Shown one piece after another: positions 1-8,119 of a stretch of DNA of 64,000 nt (its first letter is position 1; every line of letters begins with the position of its first letter). The notes under the pieces are model-generated. The model was not told where the DNA came from, did not search any database, and saw only the letters and a list, made by a program, of their open reading frames with translations. The DNA lies in the NCBI RefSeq assembly GCF_004217145.1, contig NZ_SHKR01000011.1, positions 62,001 to 126,000 of the forward strand, written 5' to 3'. A program made the position numbers and the translations under genes. Source of the stretch: Kribbella rubisoli (lineage in GTDB: Bacteria > Actinomycetota > Actinomycetes > Propionibacteriales > Kribbellaceae).

Positions 1-221
1 GTGTGGTCCCAGTGGTGGTGCGTGTAGACGAGCCACTTCGGCGCGGGCAGTCCGGCAGTTTCTATTGCTGTTTGGATCGCTCGGGCATGCTCCGGACTGT
101 TGCCGGCGTCGACGAGGACGGATCCGTCGTTGTCTGCGATGACGGCGACCGATGGGCGGATGGCGTCGGGATCGGGGTCGTGCGGGTAGATCCAGACCCG
201 GCCGGCGAGGTGCTCGAGCAT
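1..221 (-). CDS. MBL-fold metallohydrolase, N-terminal part (runs off the window)
   Basis: The reading frame begins at an ATG (219-221) and runs off the left edge after 73 codons. The visible part holds a beta-strand ending in VLVDAGNSPEHA, the usual second-strand Asp of the metallo-beta-lactamase fold, and ends with the metal-binding motif THHHWDH at about residues 67-73. That HxHxDH-type motif makes a zinc-dependent hydrolase likely; the substrate cannot be told. The start lies only 18 bp from that of the divergent peptidase gene and no Shine-Dalgarno is visible, so a leaderless transcript is possible. The rest of the gene is outside the window. Confidence 0.72.
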   Translation of the reverse strand, partial: MLEHLAGRVWIYPHDPDPDAIRPSVAVIADNDGSVLVDAGNSPEHARAIQTAIETAGLPAPKWLVYTHHHWDH

Positions 222-228
222 GTGGTCG

Positions 229-234
229 ACGATA
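229..234 (-). promoter_or_regulatory. Possible -10 box for a leaderless MBL-hydrolase transcript
   Basis: On the minus strand TATCGT fits the actinobacterial -10 pattern TANNNT and ends 7 nt before the ATG at 221, the spacing expected if transcription starts at the start codon. The 18-bp gap between the two divergent start codons leaves no room for normal leaders. No -35 box is evident. Inference only. Confidence 0.3.
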
Positions 235-239
235 GCCGT

Positions 240-1199
240 ATGCAGAATCCCCGGAGAGTCCGCGACCTCGGCGTCGTCGTCGGTACCCTGCCCACCGGTC
301 CGCTCAACGCGATCACCGACGTACCCGGGGTCCGCGTCGGTCAGACCACGCTCACCGGCGACGGCCTGAACACCGGCGTCACCGCGATCGTGCCCGACGG
401 GTACGACGAGACCCTTCCGGCAGCTGTTGCTGTTGGCAACGGATACGGCAAGCTCATCGGCACGACCCAGGTCGACGAGCTCGGCGTGATCGAGACCCCG
501 ATCCTGCTCACCGGCACCCTGAGCACGTTCCGCGTCGCCGACGCCCTGGTCACCTGGCTCCTCGACCGCAACCCTCGCGCCACGAGCCTCAACCCGATCG
601 TCGGCGAAACCAACGACGCCTACCTCTCCGACATCCGCCGCCGCCCCATCACTCCCGAACACGTCCACGCCGCCCTGGACACGGCCTCCCCCGCCCTCCC
701 CCTCGAAGGCTGCGCCGGCGCCGGCACCGGCACCACCGCCCTCGGCTTCAAGGCCGGCATCGGTACGTCGTCCCGCACGTTGGCGTCCGGCACGGTCGGA
801 GCGATCGTGCAATCGAACTTCTCCGGCCTGCTCACCGTCCTCGGACATCCGATCCCCGCAACACCCGTCGACGCGGACGGGAACAGCTGCATGATCGTGG
901 TTGCTACCGATCTGCCGCTTGATGCCCGGCAGTTGGCGCGGCTGGCGCGGCGGGCGGTGTTCGCGATGGGGCGGGTCGGCTCGGACTTCGCGCCCGGCAG
1001 CGGCGACTACGCGATCGCCTTCACCACCAACCGCGCCCCGGGCTACGCCGACGCCGACCTCCGCGGCCCGTTCCAAGCAGTCACCGAGTCAGTGGAGGAA
1101 GCTCTCCTCAACTCCCTCACAATGGCCCGAACCACCACCGGCCACCGCAACCACACCGCCCACGCCGTACCTCACGACCTCATCCGCGGGCTGACATAG
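240..1199 (+). CDS. P1 family (DmpA/S58) aminopeptidase
   Basis: The 319-residue protein matches the DmpA-like P1 peptidase family: N-terminal RVRDLG...GPLNAITDVPGVRVG, and the DGNSCMIVVATD segment in which the Ser (residue 216) is the expected autocleavage site and N-terminal nucleophile of the beta chain. These Ntn-type enzymes hydrolyse amino-terminal residues, including D-amino acids and beta-peptides, from small peptides or amides. The frame stays open to position 3, but that stretch is the antisense of the MBL gene and the family N-terminus begins at the ATG at 240. The 3' end overlaps the convergent DUF1772 gene by 20 nt. The exact substrate is unknown. Confidence 0.85.
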   Translation: MQNPRRVRDLGVVVGTLPTGPLNAITDVPGVRVGQTTLTGDGLNTGVTAIVPDGYDETLPAAVAVGNGYGKLIGTTQVDELGVIETPILLTGTLSTFRVADALVTWLLDRNPRATSLNPIVGETNDAYLSDIRRRPITPEHVHAALDTASPALPLEGCAGAGTGTTALGFKAGIGTSSRTLASGTVGAIVQSNFSGLLTVLGHPIPATPVDADGNSCMIVVATDLPLDARQLARLARRAVFAMGRVGSDFAPGSGDYAIAFTTNRAPGYADADLRGPFQAVTESVEEALLNSLTMARTTTGHRNHTAHAVPHDLIRGLT

Positions 1200-1674
1200 C
1201 CATCCGCCGGCTGCGATCCCGCACGGTCGCAGTGACCTGGCTTGCCGTGATCAGGAGGCCGAAGGCGAGTACCGCGGCGGCTGTGCGGATTGCGTGTGCG
1301 ACCTGCCATCGGTCGCGGACGTCGGCCCAATCGGAGGGCGGGTTCTGTACCGACCACGCGGACTGGTCCGAGTTGATCGGCAGGTTGATCGCGAAGGTCG
1401 TCGCGAAAACGACCACCAGCAAGGCGATCGCGATCAGCACGATCCGGCGATCGTTGCCCCGAGCCCGGATCGCCAGTAGCACCGTGGTGATCATTGCCGG
1501 GATCAACGTTGCCGAGGCCAACTTGTCCAGCGAGTCCAGCTCGACCAACCGCGTCTGCGTATAGACCGCCGCGTCGAACCCGCGCAACGAGTTCTCGAGC
1601 ACCAGCACGCACACCAGAAATCCAGCGAACACCCCACTGAACAGCAAGCTGGCCGACCGCACGAAGCGCGTCAT
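1180..1674 (-). CDS. DUF1772 (anthrone oxygenase-like) membrane protein
   Basis: This 164-residue protein has four hydrophobic segments: near 5-25, 48-65, 75-95 and close to the C-terminus. It has the general layout of DUF1772 proteins, which include fungal anthrone oxygenases. The start ATG (1672-1674) overlaps the stop of the upstream NAD(P)-binding oxidoreductase as ATGA, so the two are translationally coupled. A longer upstream frame exists but is the shadow of the oxidoreductase gene. The pairing of a DUF1772 protein with an NmrA/SDR-like protein beside a MarR regulator suggests a small stress or xenobiotic oxidation unit; the reaction is unknown. Confidence 0.7.
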   Translation of the reverse strand: MTRFVRSASLLFSGVFAGFLVCVLVLENSLRGFDAAVYTQTRLVELDSLDKLASATLIPAMITTVLLAIRARGNDRRIVLIAIALLVVVFATTFAINLPINSDQSAWSVQNPPSDWADVRDRWQVAHAIRTAAAVLAFGLLITASQVTATVRDRSRRMAMSARG

Positions 1675-2312
1675 CAGTACGACACCCCGACCGGCTGGCC
1701 GATCGTCGCCGGGTCGTCGAGCACCGCGAGCATCAAGTGCGCGACGTCGGCCCGCGAGACGAAGTACCCCTTGGTGACCGTGCCGCCGACGACCGTGCGG
1801 TAGTGACCGGTGAGCGCCTTGTTGTTGAGCTTGGGCGGGCGCACGATCGTCCATTCCGTGGGGCTGCTCATGATGGCCGCCTCCATCAGTCGCAGGTCCG
1901 CGTACACATCGGCCGCGAACGCGTTGATCATCGGGTACACCACCCGGCGATTCAGGAAGCTTTCGTCGTCGGGGATCGGCCCGAGCGGCGCGGCGCTGAC
2001 CGCGACGAACCGCCGTACCCCGGCGGCTTCCATTGCCGTCAGCATCGATCGCGTACTCCGCGACGCGACCGGCCCGTCCTTGCGTCCGCGGGCGCCCACG
2101 CCGGACACGACCGCCGTACTTCCATCGAGCGCCTCGCGCAGCGGCTCCGCGTCATCCAGACCCGCCACCCGGACCACCTCGAGGGACGGATGCTCCACCT
2201 CGAACGCCGACGACTTCCGCACCACCGCGGTCACCTTGTGCCCCGCATCGAGCGCCTGCCGTACGACGTGACCGCCGATCCCACCCGTCGCGCCGAACAC
2301 CGTGATCCTCAT
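1674..2312 (-). CDS. NAD(P)H-binding oxidoreductase, NmrA/atypical SDR type
   Basis: The 212-residue protein opens with MRITVFGATGGIGGHV, a glycine-rich Rossmann loop (GxxGxxG) placed at the very N-terminus as in atypical SDR/NmrA-like NAD(P)H-binding proteins. It lacks a classical YxxxK pair in the usual position and is short, as in the 'NAD(P)H-binding, PF13460' group. It is first in a two-gene unit with the DUF1772 protein and is divergent from a MarR regulator 64 bp away, which probably controls both. The substrate is unknown; flavin reductase-like or sensing roles are both seen in this group. Confidence 0.8.
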   Translation of the reverse strand: MRITVFGATGGIGGHVVRQALDAGHKVTAVVRKSSAFEVEHPSLEVVRVAGLDDAEPLREALDGSTAVVSGVGARGRKDGPVASRSTRSMLTAMEAAGVRRFVAVSAAPLGPIPDDESFLNRRVVYPMINAFAADVYADLRLMEAAIMSSPTEWTIVRPPKLNNKALTGHYRTVVGGTVTKGYFVSRADVAHLMLAVLDDPATIGQPVGVSY

Positions 2313-2346
2313 CCCGCGTCTCCTTGCGCTATCGTGAATCTGATCT

Positions 2347-2376
2347 GTAACTCATATAGTACGGGAATCATAATAT
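2347..2376. promoter_or_regulatory. AT-rich divergent promoter/operator between oxidoreductase and MarR genes
   Basis: The 64-bp gap turns AT-rich here, in contrast to its surroundings. It contains the imperfect dyad ACT-CATAT-AGT (2350-2360) and TATAGT (2355-2360), a good TANNNT -10 box for the MarR gene that would give a leader of only about 10 nt. A MarR dimer binding this dyad would control both divergent genes. No experimental support. Confidence 0.4.
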
Positions 2377-2859
2377 ATGGAACAGACAGAACCGAGTGAC
2401 GCGCGCCACCACCGGCGTACCGGCAACGAGATCAAGGCCGCTCTCCGCGACCTGCGGATCCAGCTCGCCCTGCTGAACCACCAGGTCGGCGGCAAGCTGG
2501 CGCTGAAGGACGTCGACCTGGACTGCCTCGACGTGCTCGCCCGCAGCGGACCGCTCACGCCGAGCGCCCTCGCCCGGCAGGCAGGCCTGCACCCGGCCAC
2601 GCTGACCGGCATCCTCGACCGGCTCGAGAAGGCCGGCTGGATCGCCCGGGACCGCGCGCGGGCGGACCGGCGCAGCGTCACGATCCGCGTGCTGCCGGAT
2701 CGCGGGATGGAGGTGTTCCGGCTGTACCAGCCGATGATCGGCGCGATGGACGACGTACTCGCCGAATACAACGAGGCCGAGCTTGCTTTGATCGCCGACT
2801 TCCTGCGTCGCAGCACCGAGGCCGGCGAGCGGGCCAACGGAGAGTTGGCTCAGGAGTAG
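2377..2859 (+). CDS. MarR family transcriptional regulator
   Basis: The 160-residue protein has the MarR winged-helix core: LDVLARSGPLTPSALARQAG then HPATLTGILDRLEKAGWIARDR as recognition helix, followed by the wing with ADRRSVTIRVL (about residues 45-110) and helical dimerisation ends. MarR dimers usually repress a divergent neighbour until a small ligand binds, and here the divergent oxidoreductase/DUF1772 pair is the obvious target. The start ATG has no clear Shine-Dalgarno and lies about 10 nt from the expected transcription start. Its 3' end overlaps the convergent WYL-regulator gene by 10 nt. Confidence 0.9.
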   Translation: MEQTEPSDARHHRRTGNEIKAALRDLRIQLALLNHQVGGKLALKDVDLDCLDVLARSGPLTPSALARQAGLHPATLTGILDRLEKAGWIARDRARADRRSVTIRVLPDRGMEVFRLYQPMIGAMDDVLAEYNEAELALIADFLRRSTEAGERANGELAQE

Positions 2860-3815
2860 AGGTCGTGGAGCGCGCGGCCGAGGGCGGCGAGTTCGGCTCG
2901 CAGTTCGGCGGGCTCGAGCACCTCGACCGCGGCGCCGAACCGGCTCAGTGAGGCTGCCGCGTTGGCGACCGATTCGATCGGGATCGTCACCACGACGCTG
3001 CCGTCGGGCTCCGGTTCGGCGGCCGCCACTGCCTTGACCAGGCTCGGGAATGAGACGTCGTACATCCTCCCGGCCAGGCGCGCGGAGACTCGTACGACGG
3101 CCTGATCGGTGTACCGGACGCGGTCGAAGCCTTCGAGGTGGTCCTGCCAGAACTGGGTCAGGTTGAAATCCGGGTCGCGCTCGAAGCCGTCCTCGGTCGG
3201 CGTCAGCTCGAGGATGTTGGAGACGCGGTACGTGCGGAGGCCCCGGGGTGTCGCGGCAACGACGTACCAGCTGCCGTTCTTCAGGACGAGGCCGTGCGGC
3301 TCGAGGAGACGCTCGACCTCGCGCGGTGCCTCCCAGCGGCGGTACAGGACTTTGACGCGGCGGTCGTGGAGTACGGCGTCGGCGATGGCCGAGAGATGCG
3401 GTGAGTCCTCGGCGTCCTGGTACCAGGCGGGCAGATCCAGGTGGAAGCGGTTCTTGAGCCGGCCGGCCCGGTCGCGCTGGTCCGGCGCGAGGGCGGCGAG
3501 CAGTTTGAGCTCGGCCGCGCTGGTCTCCGCGGTGAGCCCGAGCGCCGCGGCCGCGCCCGGCATACCGACCAGGAACAGTGCGGCCGCCTCTTGCTCGGTC
3601 AGTCCGGTCAGCTTGGTCCGGTACCCCTCGACGAGCCGATAGCCGCCGGCGCGCCCCTGATCGGCGTACACCGGAACCCCGGCAGCGGCGAGAGCCTCGA
3701 CGTCGCGGTAGATCGTGCGCAGCGACACCTCGAGCTCGTCCGCGAGCTCACGCGCCGTCAATTGCCGGCGCGTCTGCAGCAACAGGAGGATCGACAACAG
3801 CCGGCTCGAACGCAT
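2850..3815 (-). CDS. WYL-domain transcriptional regulator (YafY/DeoR-type HTH)
   Basis: The 321-residue protein begins with an HTH_11 domain (RLLSILLLLQTRRQLTAREL, then SLRTIYRDVEAL) followed by a WYL sensor domain with VKVLYRRWEAP and GLVLKNGSWYVVAATP at about 160-230 and a C-terminal WCX-like region. Such regulators bind DNA as dimers and sense ligands through WYL. The ATG at 3813-3815 gives the usual family N-terminus (MRSSRLLSIL); an in-frame start ten codons upstream is possible but less likely. It is divergent from the duplicated-domain protein 63 bp away, which is the likely target. Confidence 0.88.
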   Translation of the reverse strand: MRSSRLLSILLLLQTRRQLTARELADELEVSLRTIYRDVEALAAAGVPVYADQGRAGGYRLVEGYRTKLTGLTEQEAAALFLVGMPGAAAALGLTAETSAAELKLLAALAPDQRDRAGRLKNRFHLDLPAWYQDAEDSPHLSAIADAVLHDRRVKVLYRRWEAPREVERLLEPHGLVLKNGSWYVVAATPRGLRTYRVSNILELTPTEDGFERDPDFNLTQFWQDHLEGFDRVRYTDQAVVRVSARLAGRMYDVSFPSLVKAVAAAEPEPDGSVVVTIPIESVANAAASLSRFGAAVEVLEPAELRAELAALGRALHDLYS

Positions 3816-3820
3816 GTTGT

Positions 3821-3863
3821 TCAGGTTAATGCTTATCGCTGCCATGGACTGTCAGGTATTGCC
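3821..3863. promoter_or_regulatory. Direct repeat in the divergent WYL regulator promoter region
   Basis: TCAGGTTAATGC (3821-3832) and TCAGGTATTGCC (3852-3863) share TCAGGT plus a similar tail and lie 31 bp apart, about three helical turns, on the same DNA face. They fill most of the 63-bp gap between the WYL regulator and the divergent gene, so a pair of operator half-sites is plausible. Seen in sequence; the function is inference. Confidence 0.4.
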
Positions 3864-3878
3864 GGGAGGCTTGGCTGC

Positions 3879-4838
3879 ATGACGACATGGAACAAGGTCA
3901 CCGGCGACTTCGACTTCCTCAACGGGTACTTCGACGTCCACCACCGCACGCTGAAACAGGCCTTCGCCGACTGCGACGAGTGGCTCGAGTACGACGGGAC
4001 CACGACGGCCCACACGTACTTCGACGGACAGATCAGCATCGACGAGATGCGCTTCCCGACGAAAGGGTCGTACGGGCTGTCGCTGCGGGTGTTCGACCCG
4101 GTGGCCAAGCAGTGGAGCATCTGGTGGGTCAACAGCACGACGATGAAGCTGTACCCGCCGGTGCGCGGCGGCTGGTCGGAGGACGGTACGACGTGCCGGC
4201 TCGTCGGTGAGGACTCGCTCGACGGGTTCCCGATCCTGTGCAGCTACGAATGGTCGGACATCACCGACAAGACGGCGCACTGGGAACAGGCGTACTCCAG
4301 CGACGGCGGCAAGACCTGGGAAACCAACTGGATCATGGACTTCACCCGCCGCTCCGATCCCCCGCCGCCCCTCGACCTACCGAAGGTCACCGACGACTTC
4401 GACTTCCTCGTCGGACGCTGGTCGTTCCACAACCTCCGACGTCGACCGGTACTGGGCGAACCGTTCGAGTGGCACGAGTTCGACGCGGAACTGGAGGCCA
4501 CCACGTACTTCGACGGGGCCATCAGCGTCGACGAAGGCTGGTACCCGACCGAGGGCTTCCGGGGTGCGACGTTCCGGCTGTATGACCCGACGACGCGGAC
4601 GTGGGCAATTCACTGGATCAACAGCGAACGCGGCCACCTGGAGACGCCGGTCATCGGTTCCTTCACCGGCGACGTCGGCACCTTCGAAGGCCCCGACGAG
4701 TGGGACGGCCAGCCGATAGACGTCCGCTTCCTGTGGAACCGCGGCGTCGACAAATCGTCGTGGGAACAGGCGTTCTCGACTGATGGGGGTAAGTCCTGGG
4801 TCGCCAACTGGCACATGAACCACACACGGATCGGTTGA
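3879..4838 (+). CDS. Protein with two tandem copies of a beta-rich (DUF1579-like) domain
   Basis: The 319-residue protein is an internal duplication. Copy 1 (about 7-155) and copy 2 (about 167-318) share, in order, DFDFL-[NV]-G, TYFDG-[QA]-IS-[IV]-DE, a W-[SA]-I-x-W-[VI]-NS core, and HWEQAYSSDGGKTW / SWEQAFSTDGGKSW followed by NW. There is no signal peptide or membrane segment, so it is probably cytoplasmic. The fold looks like a lipocalin-type beta barrel as in DUF1579 proteins, but I recognise no catalytic residues. The ATG at 3879 has the Shine-Dalgarno GGGAGG (3864-3869). It is probably controlled by the divergent WYL regulator. Confidence 0.75.
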   Translation: MTTWNKVTGDFDFLNGYFDVHHRTLKQAFADCDEWLEYDGTTTAHTYFDGQISIDEMRFPTKGSYGLSLRVFDPVAKQWSIWWVNSTTMKLYPPVRGGWSEDGTTCRLVGEDSLDGFPILCSYEWSDITDKTAHWEQAYSSDGGKTWETNWIMDFTRRSDPPPPLDLPKVTDDFDFLVGRWSFHNLRRRPVLGEPFEWHEFDAELEATTYFDGAISVDEGWYPTEGFRGATFRLYDPTTRTWAIHWINSERGHLETPVIGSFTGDVGTFEGPDEWDGQPIDVRFLWNRGVDKSSWEQAFSTDGGKSWVANWHMNHTRIG

Positions 4839-4916
4839 AGTACTGCGTGAGGTGCACCTCAGGAGCCAAACCGCGCGGACCTCCAAGCCCCAGCACGACA
4901 GGGCAGCGCGGTGCTT

Positions 4917-5008
4917 GCGGATCCCCAGGACATCACAATCGCCGTCCCGCCGGCCGGTTCCGCCTGGCAGCCCCGGCACACGCGGATTGTGATGGCGTGG
5001 GGATCCGC
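4917..5008. repeat. Dispersed palindromic element, copy 1
   Basis: Two 24-nt arms (4917-4940 and 4985-5008) are inverted copies of each other apart from two or three bases; they share GCGGATCCCCA and CATCACAATC and enclose a 44-nt GC-rich centre. The same arms enclosing a different centre occur at 45634-45726. It lies between the duplicated-domain gene and the riboflavin operon terminator, and codes for nothing evident. It resembles a REP/MITE-like element or a conserved structured RNA; which one is unknown. Confidence 0.75.
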
Positions 5009-5093
5009 TGCCTCCCGTCGAGCAGTTCGGTGACGGGGCAGAGCCCTCGTCTGCCCCCCGCACGTTCCGCCGCCAGGTACTCACCCGGGGGCG

Positions 5094-5115
5094 GCAGCCC
5101 GCGCGTGGGGGCTGC
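5094..5115 (-). terminator. Terminator hairpin after ribH
   Basis: GCAGCCC (5094-5100) and GGGCTGC (5109-5115) form a perfect 7-bp GC stem with an 8-nt loop directly at the ribH stop codon. There is no strong U-tract, which is usual in high-GC actinomycetes. It would end the riboflavin operon. Confidence 0.5.
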
Positions 5116-5588
5116 TATCCCAGTTGCCTGACGGCAGCGAGGGTCGACAGGGCGGCCTGAGTTGCTTCGTAGCCCTTGTCTTCGCGGCTGTCGGGGAGGC
5201 CGGCTCGGTCGAGCGCCTGGGGGTCGTTGTCGCAGGTGAGGACGCCGAAGCCTATGGGGACGCCGGTGGCGACGCCGACCTGCATGAGGCCGTCGGTGGC
5301 TGCCTGGCAGACGTATTCGAAGTGGGGCGTGTCGCCGCGAATCACCACGCCGAGCGCGACCACCGCGTCGTACCCGGCCTTTGCCGCATGCAACGAAGCG
5401 ACGGGCAGCTCAAAGGAACCGGGCACGCGCACGACCGTGTAGTCGCGAACCCCGGAGTCCTCCAGCGCCCGCAACGCGCCGGCCAGCAGACCGTCGGTGA
5501 CCTTCGGGTGCCACTGGGCTGCGACGATTGCGACGCGGGCGCCGTCTACTCGCGGGGCTTCGATGGTTGGTGCTCCACTGCCCGACAT
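5115..5588 (-). CDS. ribH: 6,7-dimethyl-8-ribityllumazine synthase
   Basis: The 157-residue protein condenses 5-amino-6-ribitylaminouracil with 3,4-dihydroxy-2-butanone 4-phosphate in the last-but-one step of riboflavin synthesis, usually as a pentamer or 60-mer capsid. Visible signatures: [30 protein letters not shown] (substrate loop) and [16 protein letters not shown] with the catalytic His, then the [17 protein letters not shown] segment. Length is normal. It is last in the operon, and its ATG overlaps the ribBA stop as ATGA. Expression should follow the FMN riboswitch upstream of ribD. Confidence 0.97.
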   Translation of the reverse strand: MSGSGAPTIEAPRVDGARVAIVAAQWHPKVTDGLLAGALRALEDSGVRDYTVVRVPGSFELPVASLHAAKAGYDAVVALGVVIRGDTPHFEYVCQAATDGLMQVGVATGVPIGFGVLTCDNDPQALDRAGLPDSREDKGYEATQAALSTLAAVRQLG

Positions 5589-6841
5589 CAGCCGGCTCCG
5601 TTCTCTTCCGTACGAATCTCTTGGGCGAGTACGCCGCCGGGCAGGTGATGCCCCATCCGGTCGCGCTTGGTCCGCAGGTACCGCAGGTTGTGCTCGGTCG
5701 GGTCGATCGAGATGCCGCGACGCTCGACGACATCGATGCCGTACCCCTGGACCCCCGCGAGCTTGTCAGGATTGTTGGTCAGCAGCCGCACGGACGTCAC
5801 GCCGAGATCAGCCAGGATCTGCGCACCGGTCCCGTAGTCGCGAGCATCAGCAGGCAGCCCCAGATCCAGGTTCGCGTCGACCGTGTCCCGGCCGGCGTCC
5901 TGCAGCTCATAAGCCTGCAGCTTGTGCAGCAGCCCGATCCCACGCCCCTCATGACCGCGCAGGTACACCACCACACCGCCCTCGGCCGCGACCTGCCGCA
6001 TCGCCTCGTCCAACTGCGGCCCACAGTCGCACCGCAGCGACCCGAACACGTCTCCGGTCAGACACTCCGAGTGCAGCCGCACCAGAGTCGGACCATCACC
6101 AATGGAGCCGCGCACCAACGCCAACTGCTCCGACCCGTCCACCGTGTTCCGGTAGCCGTGGGCAACAAAGTCGCCGTACTGCGTGGGCAGCGTGGTGGTC
6201 GCGACCCGCTCGATCTGAGACTCCGTACGACGCCGGTACCGGATCAGGTCGTCGATCGACACCAGCACCAGCCCGTGCTCGTCGGCGAACGCCCGCAGTT
6301 CCGAACCGCGCTTCATCGTCCCGTCGTCGTTCACCATCTCGGAGATCACAGCAGCCGGCGTCAGCCCAGCAAGACGTGCCAAGTCGATCGACGCCTCGGT
6401 GTGGCCGGGCCGCACGAGTACGCCGCCCTCCCGGCCGCGCAACGGAAACACATGCCCCGGCTGGACCAAGTCGTACGACTCCGAGGCCGAGTCCGTGAGT
6501 ACCCGGATCGTCCGAGCCCGATCGGCCGCCGAGATGCCGGTGCTGATCCCGTCACGCGCATCGACCGAGATCGTGTACGCCGTACGCATCCGCTCGCGGT
6601 TGTGCGGCGTCATCAACGGGATCCCGAGCCGGTCGAGCTCCGAACCCTCCATCGGCACGCACACCACGCCGGAGCTGTACCGGATCAGGAACGCGAGCAA
6701 CTCCGGCGTCGCCTTGGACGCGGCGAAGATCAGGTCGCCCTCGTTCTCACGGTCCTCGTCGTCGACCACGATCACCGGTCGCCCGGCGCGGATCTCGTCG
6801 ATCGCATGCTCGATCGTGTCGAGTTTCAAGACGTTACCCAT
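5588..6841 (-). CDS. ribBA: Bifunctional 3,4-DHBP synthase / GTP cyclohydrolase II
   Basis: The 417-residue fusion makes both riboflavin precursors. The N-terminal half (to about 205) is DHBP synthase, with [13 protein letters not shown], and [20 protein letters not shown] then HTEA. The C-terminal half is GTP cyclohydrolase II, with zinc ligands in [17 protein letters not shown] and the [14 protein letters not shown] motif. The start ATG (6839-6841), one base after the ribM stop, gives [13 protein letters not shown]; an in-frame extension upstream is the shadow of ribM. Both halves keep their signature residues, so both activities are expected. Confidence 0.97.
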   Translation of the reverse strand: MGNVLKLDTIEHAIDEIRAGRPVIVVDDEDRENEGDLIFAASKATPELLAFLIRYSSGVVCVPMEGSELDRLGIPLMTPHNRERMRTAYTISVDARDGISTGISAADRARTIRVLTDSASESYDLVQPGHVFPLRGREGGVLVRPGHTEASIDLARLAGLTPAAVISEMVNDDGTMKRGSELRAFADEHGLVLVSIDDLIRYRRRTESQIERVATTTLPTQYGDFVAHGYRNTVDGSEQLALVRGSIGDGPTLVRLHSECLTGDVFGSLRCDCGPQLDEAMRQVAAEGGVVVYLRGHEGRGIGLLHKLQAYELQDAGRDTVDANLDLGLPADARDYGTGAQILADLGVTSVRLLTNNPDKLAGVQGYGIDVVERRGISIDPTEHNLRYLRTKRDRMGHHLPGGVLAQEIRTEENGAG

Positions 6842-6842
6842 C

Positions 6843-7517
6843 TCAGCCCACCACCACTGGTTCCGGCGGAGCAACCCGCTCCTGGTTCTGGATCTTCCAC
6901 CACGACGCGAAGCCGATGATGCAGAACAGCCCGTACACGACGTACATCGTTGCCGACGGGTAGAACTTCGCCTGCACCAGCAGCGGTACGCCGACCACGT
7001 CGACCGCGACCCAGATCAGCCAGAACTCGACGAACCCGCGGGCCATCCCGTACGTCGCCAGGATCGAACCGGTCAGGATCCACGCGTCCCACTGCGGGCC
7101 CCACGAGCCGAGCGCCTTCAGCACGAAGTACGAGATCGCGTAGATCACGACGCCGATGCCGAGCAGTTCGAGTCGCTGCCTCGCCGTCGCCCACTTGGGC
7201 TGGACCGCCGAAGCGGAACCGCCGTGACGGGTCTGGTACCAGCGGTACCACCCGTACAGGCTGATCAGCGCGAAGAACACCTGCCGGCCCGCCTGGCCCC
7301 AGAGATCCTTGTCCTGCGGGGTGTCGAAGATCCCGCCGACGAAGACCGTGAACAGCAGCACGTTGCCGACGATGCCGACCGGCCACGCGGCGACCAGCCG
7401 GCGCATGCCGAACAGTGCGCTGGCCAGACCGAACACGTTGCCGACGATCTCCCGGACGAGCACCGGCGACCCGGCGATCGTCACCTGGGAGTGCAACAGC
7501 CAGTCGATCGGGTTCAC
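6843..7517 (-). CDS. ribM: PnuC-family riboflavin transporter (RibM/PnuX type)
   Basis: The 224-residue membrane protein has about seven hydrophobic segments and PnuC-family features such as [20 protein letters not shown] near the N-terminus, and [11 protein letters not shown] and [10 protein letters not shown] further on. PnuC proteins import nicotinamide riboside, but members inside riboflavin operons of actinobacteria (RibM/PnuX) carry riboflavin. The position between ribE and ribBA, under an FMN riboswitch, argues strongly for riboflavin uptake. The GTG start (7515-7517) overlaps the ribE stop as GTGA. The longer frame upstream is antisense noise over ribE and ribD. Confidence 0.88.
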   Translation of the reverse strand: MNPIDWLLHSQVTIAGSPVLVREIVGNVFGLASALFGMRRLVAAWPVGIVGNVLLFTVFVGGIFDTPQDKDLWGQAGRQVFFALISLYGWYRWYQTRHGGSASAVQPKWATARQRLELLGIGVVIYAISYFVLKALGSWGPQWDAWILTGSILATYGMARGFVEFWLIWVAVDVVGVPLLVQAKFYPSATMYVVYGLFCIIGFASWWKIQNQERVAPPEPVVVG

Positions 7518-8119
7518 TTGTTGCCTCCAGCAATGAGTCTCTCGACGTACTTCGCGATCACGTCGACCTCGAGGTTGACGGTGTCGCCCACTTTGTTCCG
7601 CCCGAGAACGGTCAGCTCGAGCGTGGTCGGGATCAGGCTGATCCCGAACGTCCCGGACGCATCGTCGACATCGGTCACGGTCAGCGACACTCCGTCGACC
7701 GCGATCGAGCCCTTCTCGGCGACGTACTTGAGGATCTCCGGCGTCGTCGCGACCCGGACGTCTTCCCAGTGCTCGCCGGGGCTGCGGGAGGCGATCGTGC
7801 CGGTGCCGTCGACGTGCCCCTGGACGATGTGGCCGCCCAGTCGCGCGTGTGCGGTGACGGCACGCTCCAGGTTGACCGACGAGCCCTTGTCGAGGCCGCC
7901 GAGGCTGGTGCGCTTCAACGTCTCGCGCATCACGTCCGCGGTGAACACGCCCTCGCCGTACTCGACCACCGTCAGGCAACAGCCGTTGACCGCGATCGAG
8001 TCGCCGTGGCCGGCGTCCTCGGTCACCTTCGGCCCGCGGATCGTCAACCGGGCTGCGTCGCCGTCCAACAGGTCCAGGGACTCGACCGTGCCGAGTTCTT
8101 CGATGATGCCGGTGAACAT
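7514..8119 (-). CDS. ribE: Riboflavin synthase, alpha chain
   Basis: The 201-residue protein dismutates two 6,7-dimethyl-8-ribityllumazines into riboflavin plus the pyrimidine. It shows the internal two-fold repeat of the family: MFTGIIEELGTV at the start, NGCCLTVVEYGEGVFTADVM in the first lumazine domain, GGHIVQGHVDGTGTI and VDGVSLTVTDVDD in the second. Normal length. It starts immediately after the ribD stop (TAG at 8120-8122) and its stop overlaps ribM. The same gene is called ribC in some naming systems. Confidence 0.96.
   Translation of the reverse strand: MFTGIIEELGTVESLDLLDGDAARLTIRGPKVTEDAGHGDSIAVNGCCLTVVEYGEGVFTADVMRETLKRTSLGGLDKGSSVNLERAVTAHARLGGHIVQGHVDGTGTIASRSPGEHWEDVRVATTPEILKYVAEKGSIAVDGVSLTVTDVDDASGTFGISLIPTTLELTVLGRNKVGDTVNLEVDVIAKYVERLIAGGNK

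Noticed and set aside
3..239. N-terminal extension of the P1 peptidase frame to position 3
   Set aside because: The opposite strand encodes a clear MBL-fold N-terminus here, and the peptidase family N-terminus begins at 240.
3441..3878. Long plus-strand extension of the duplicated-domain protein
   Set aside because: It is antisense to the WYL regulator gene; the Shine-Dalgarno and family-like start are at 3879.
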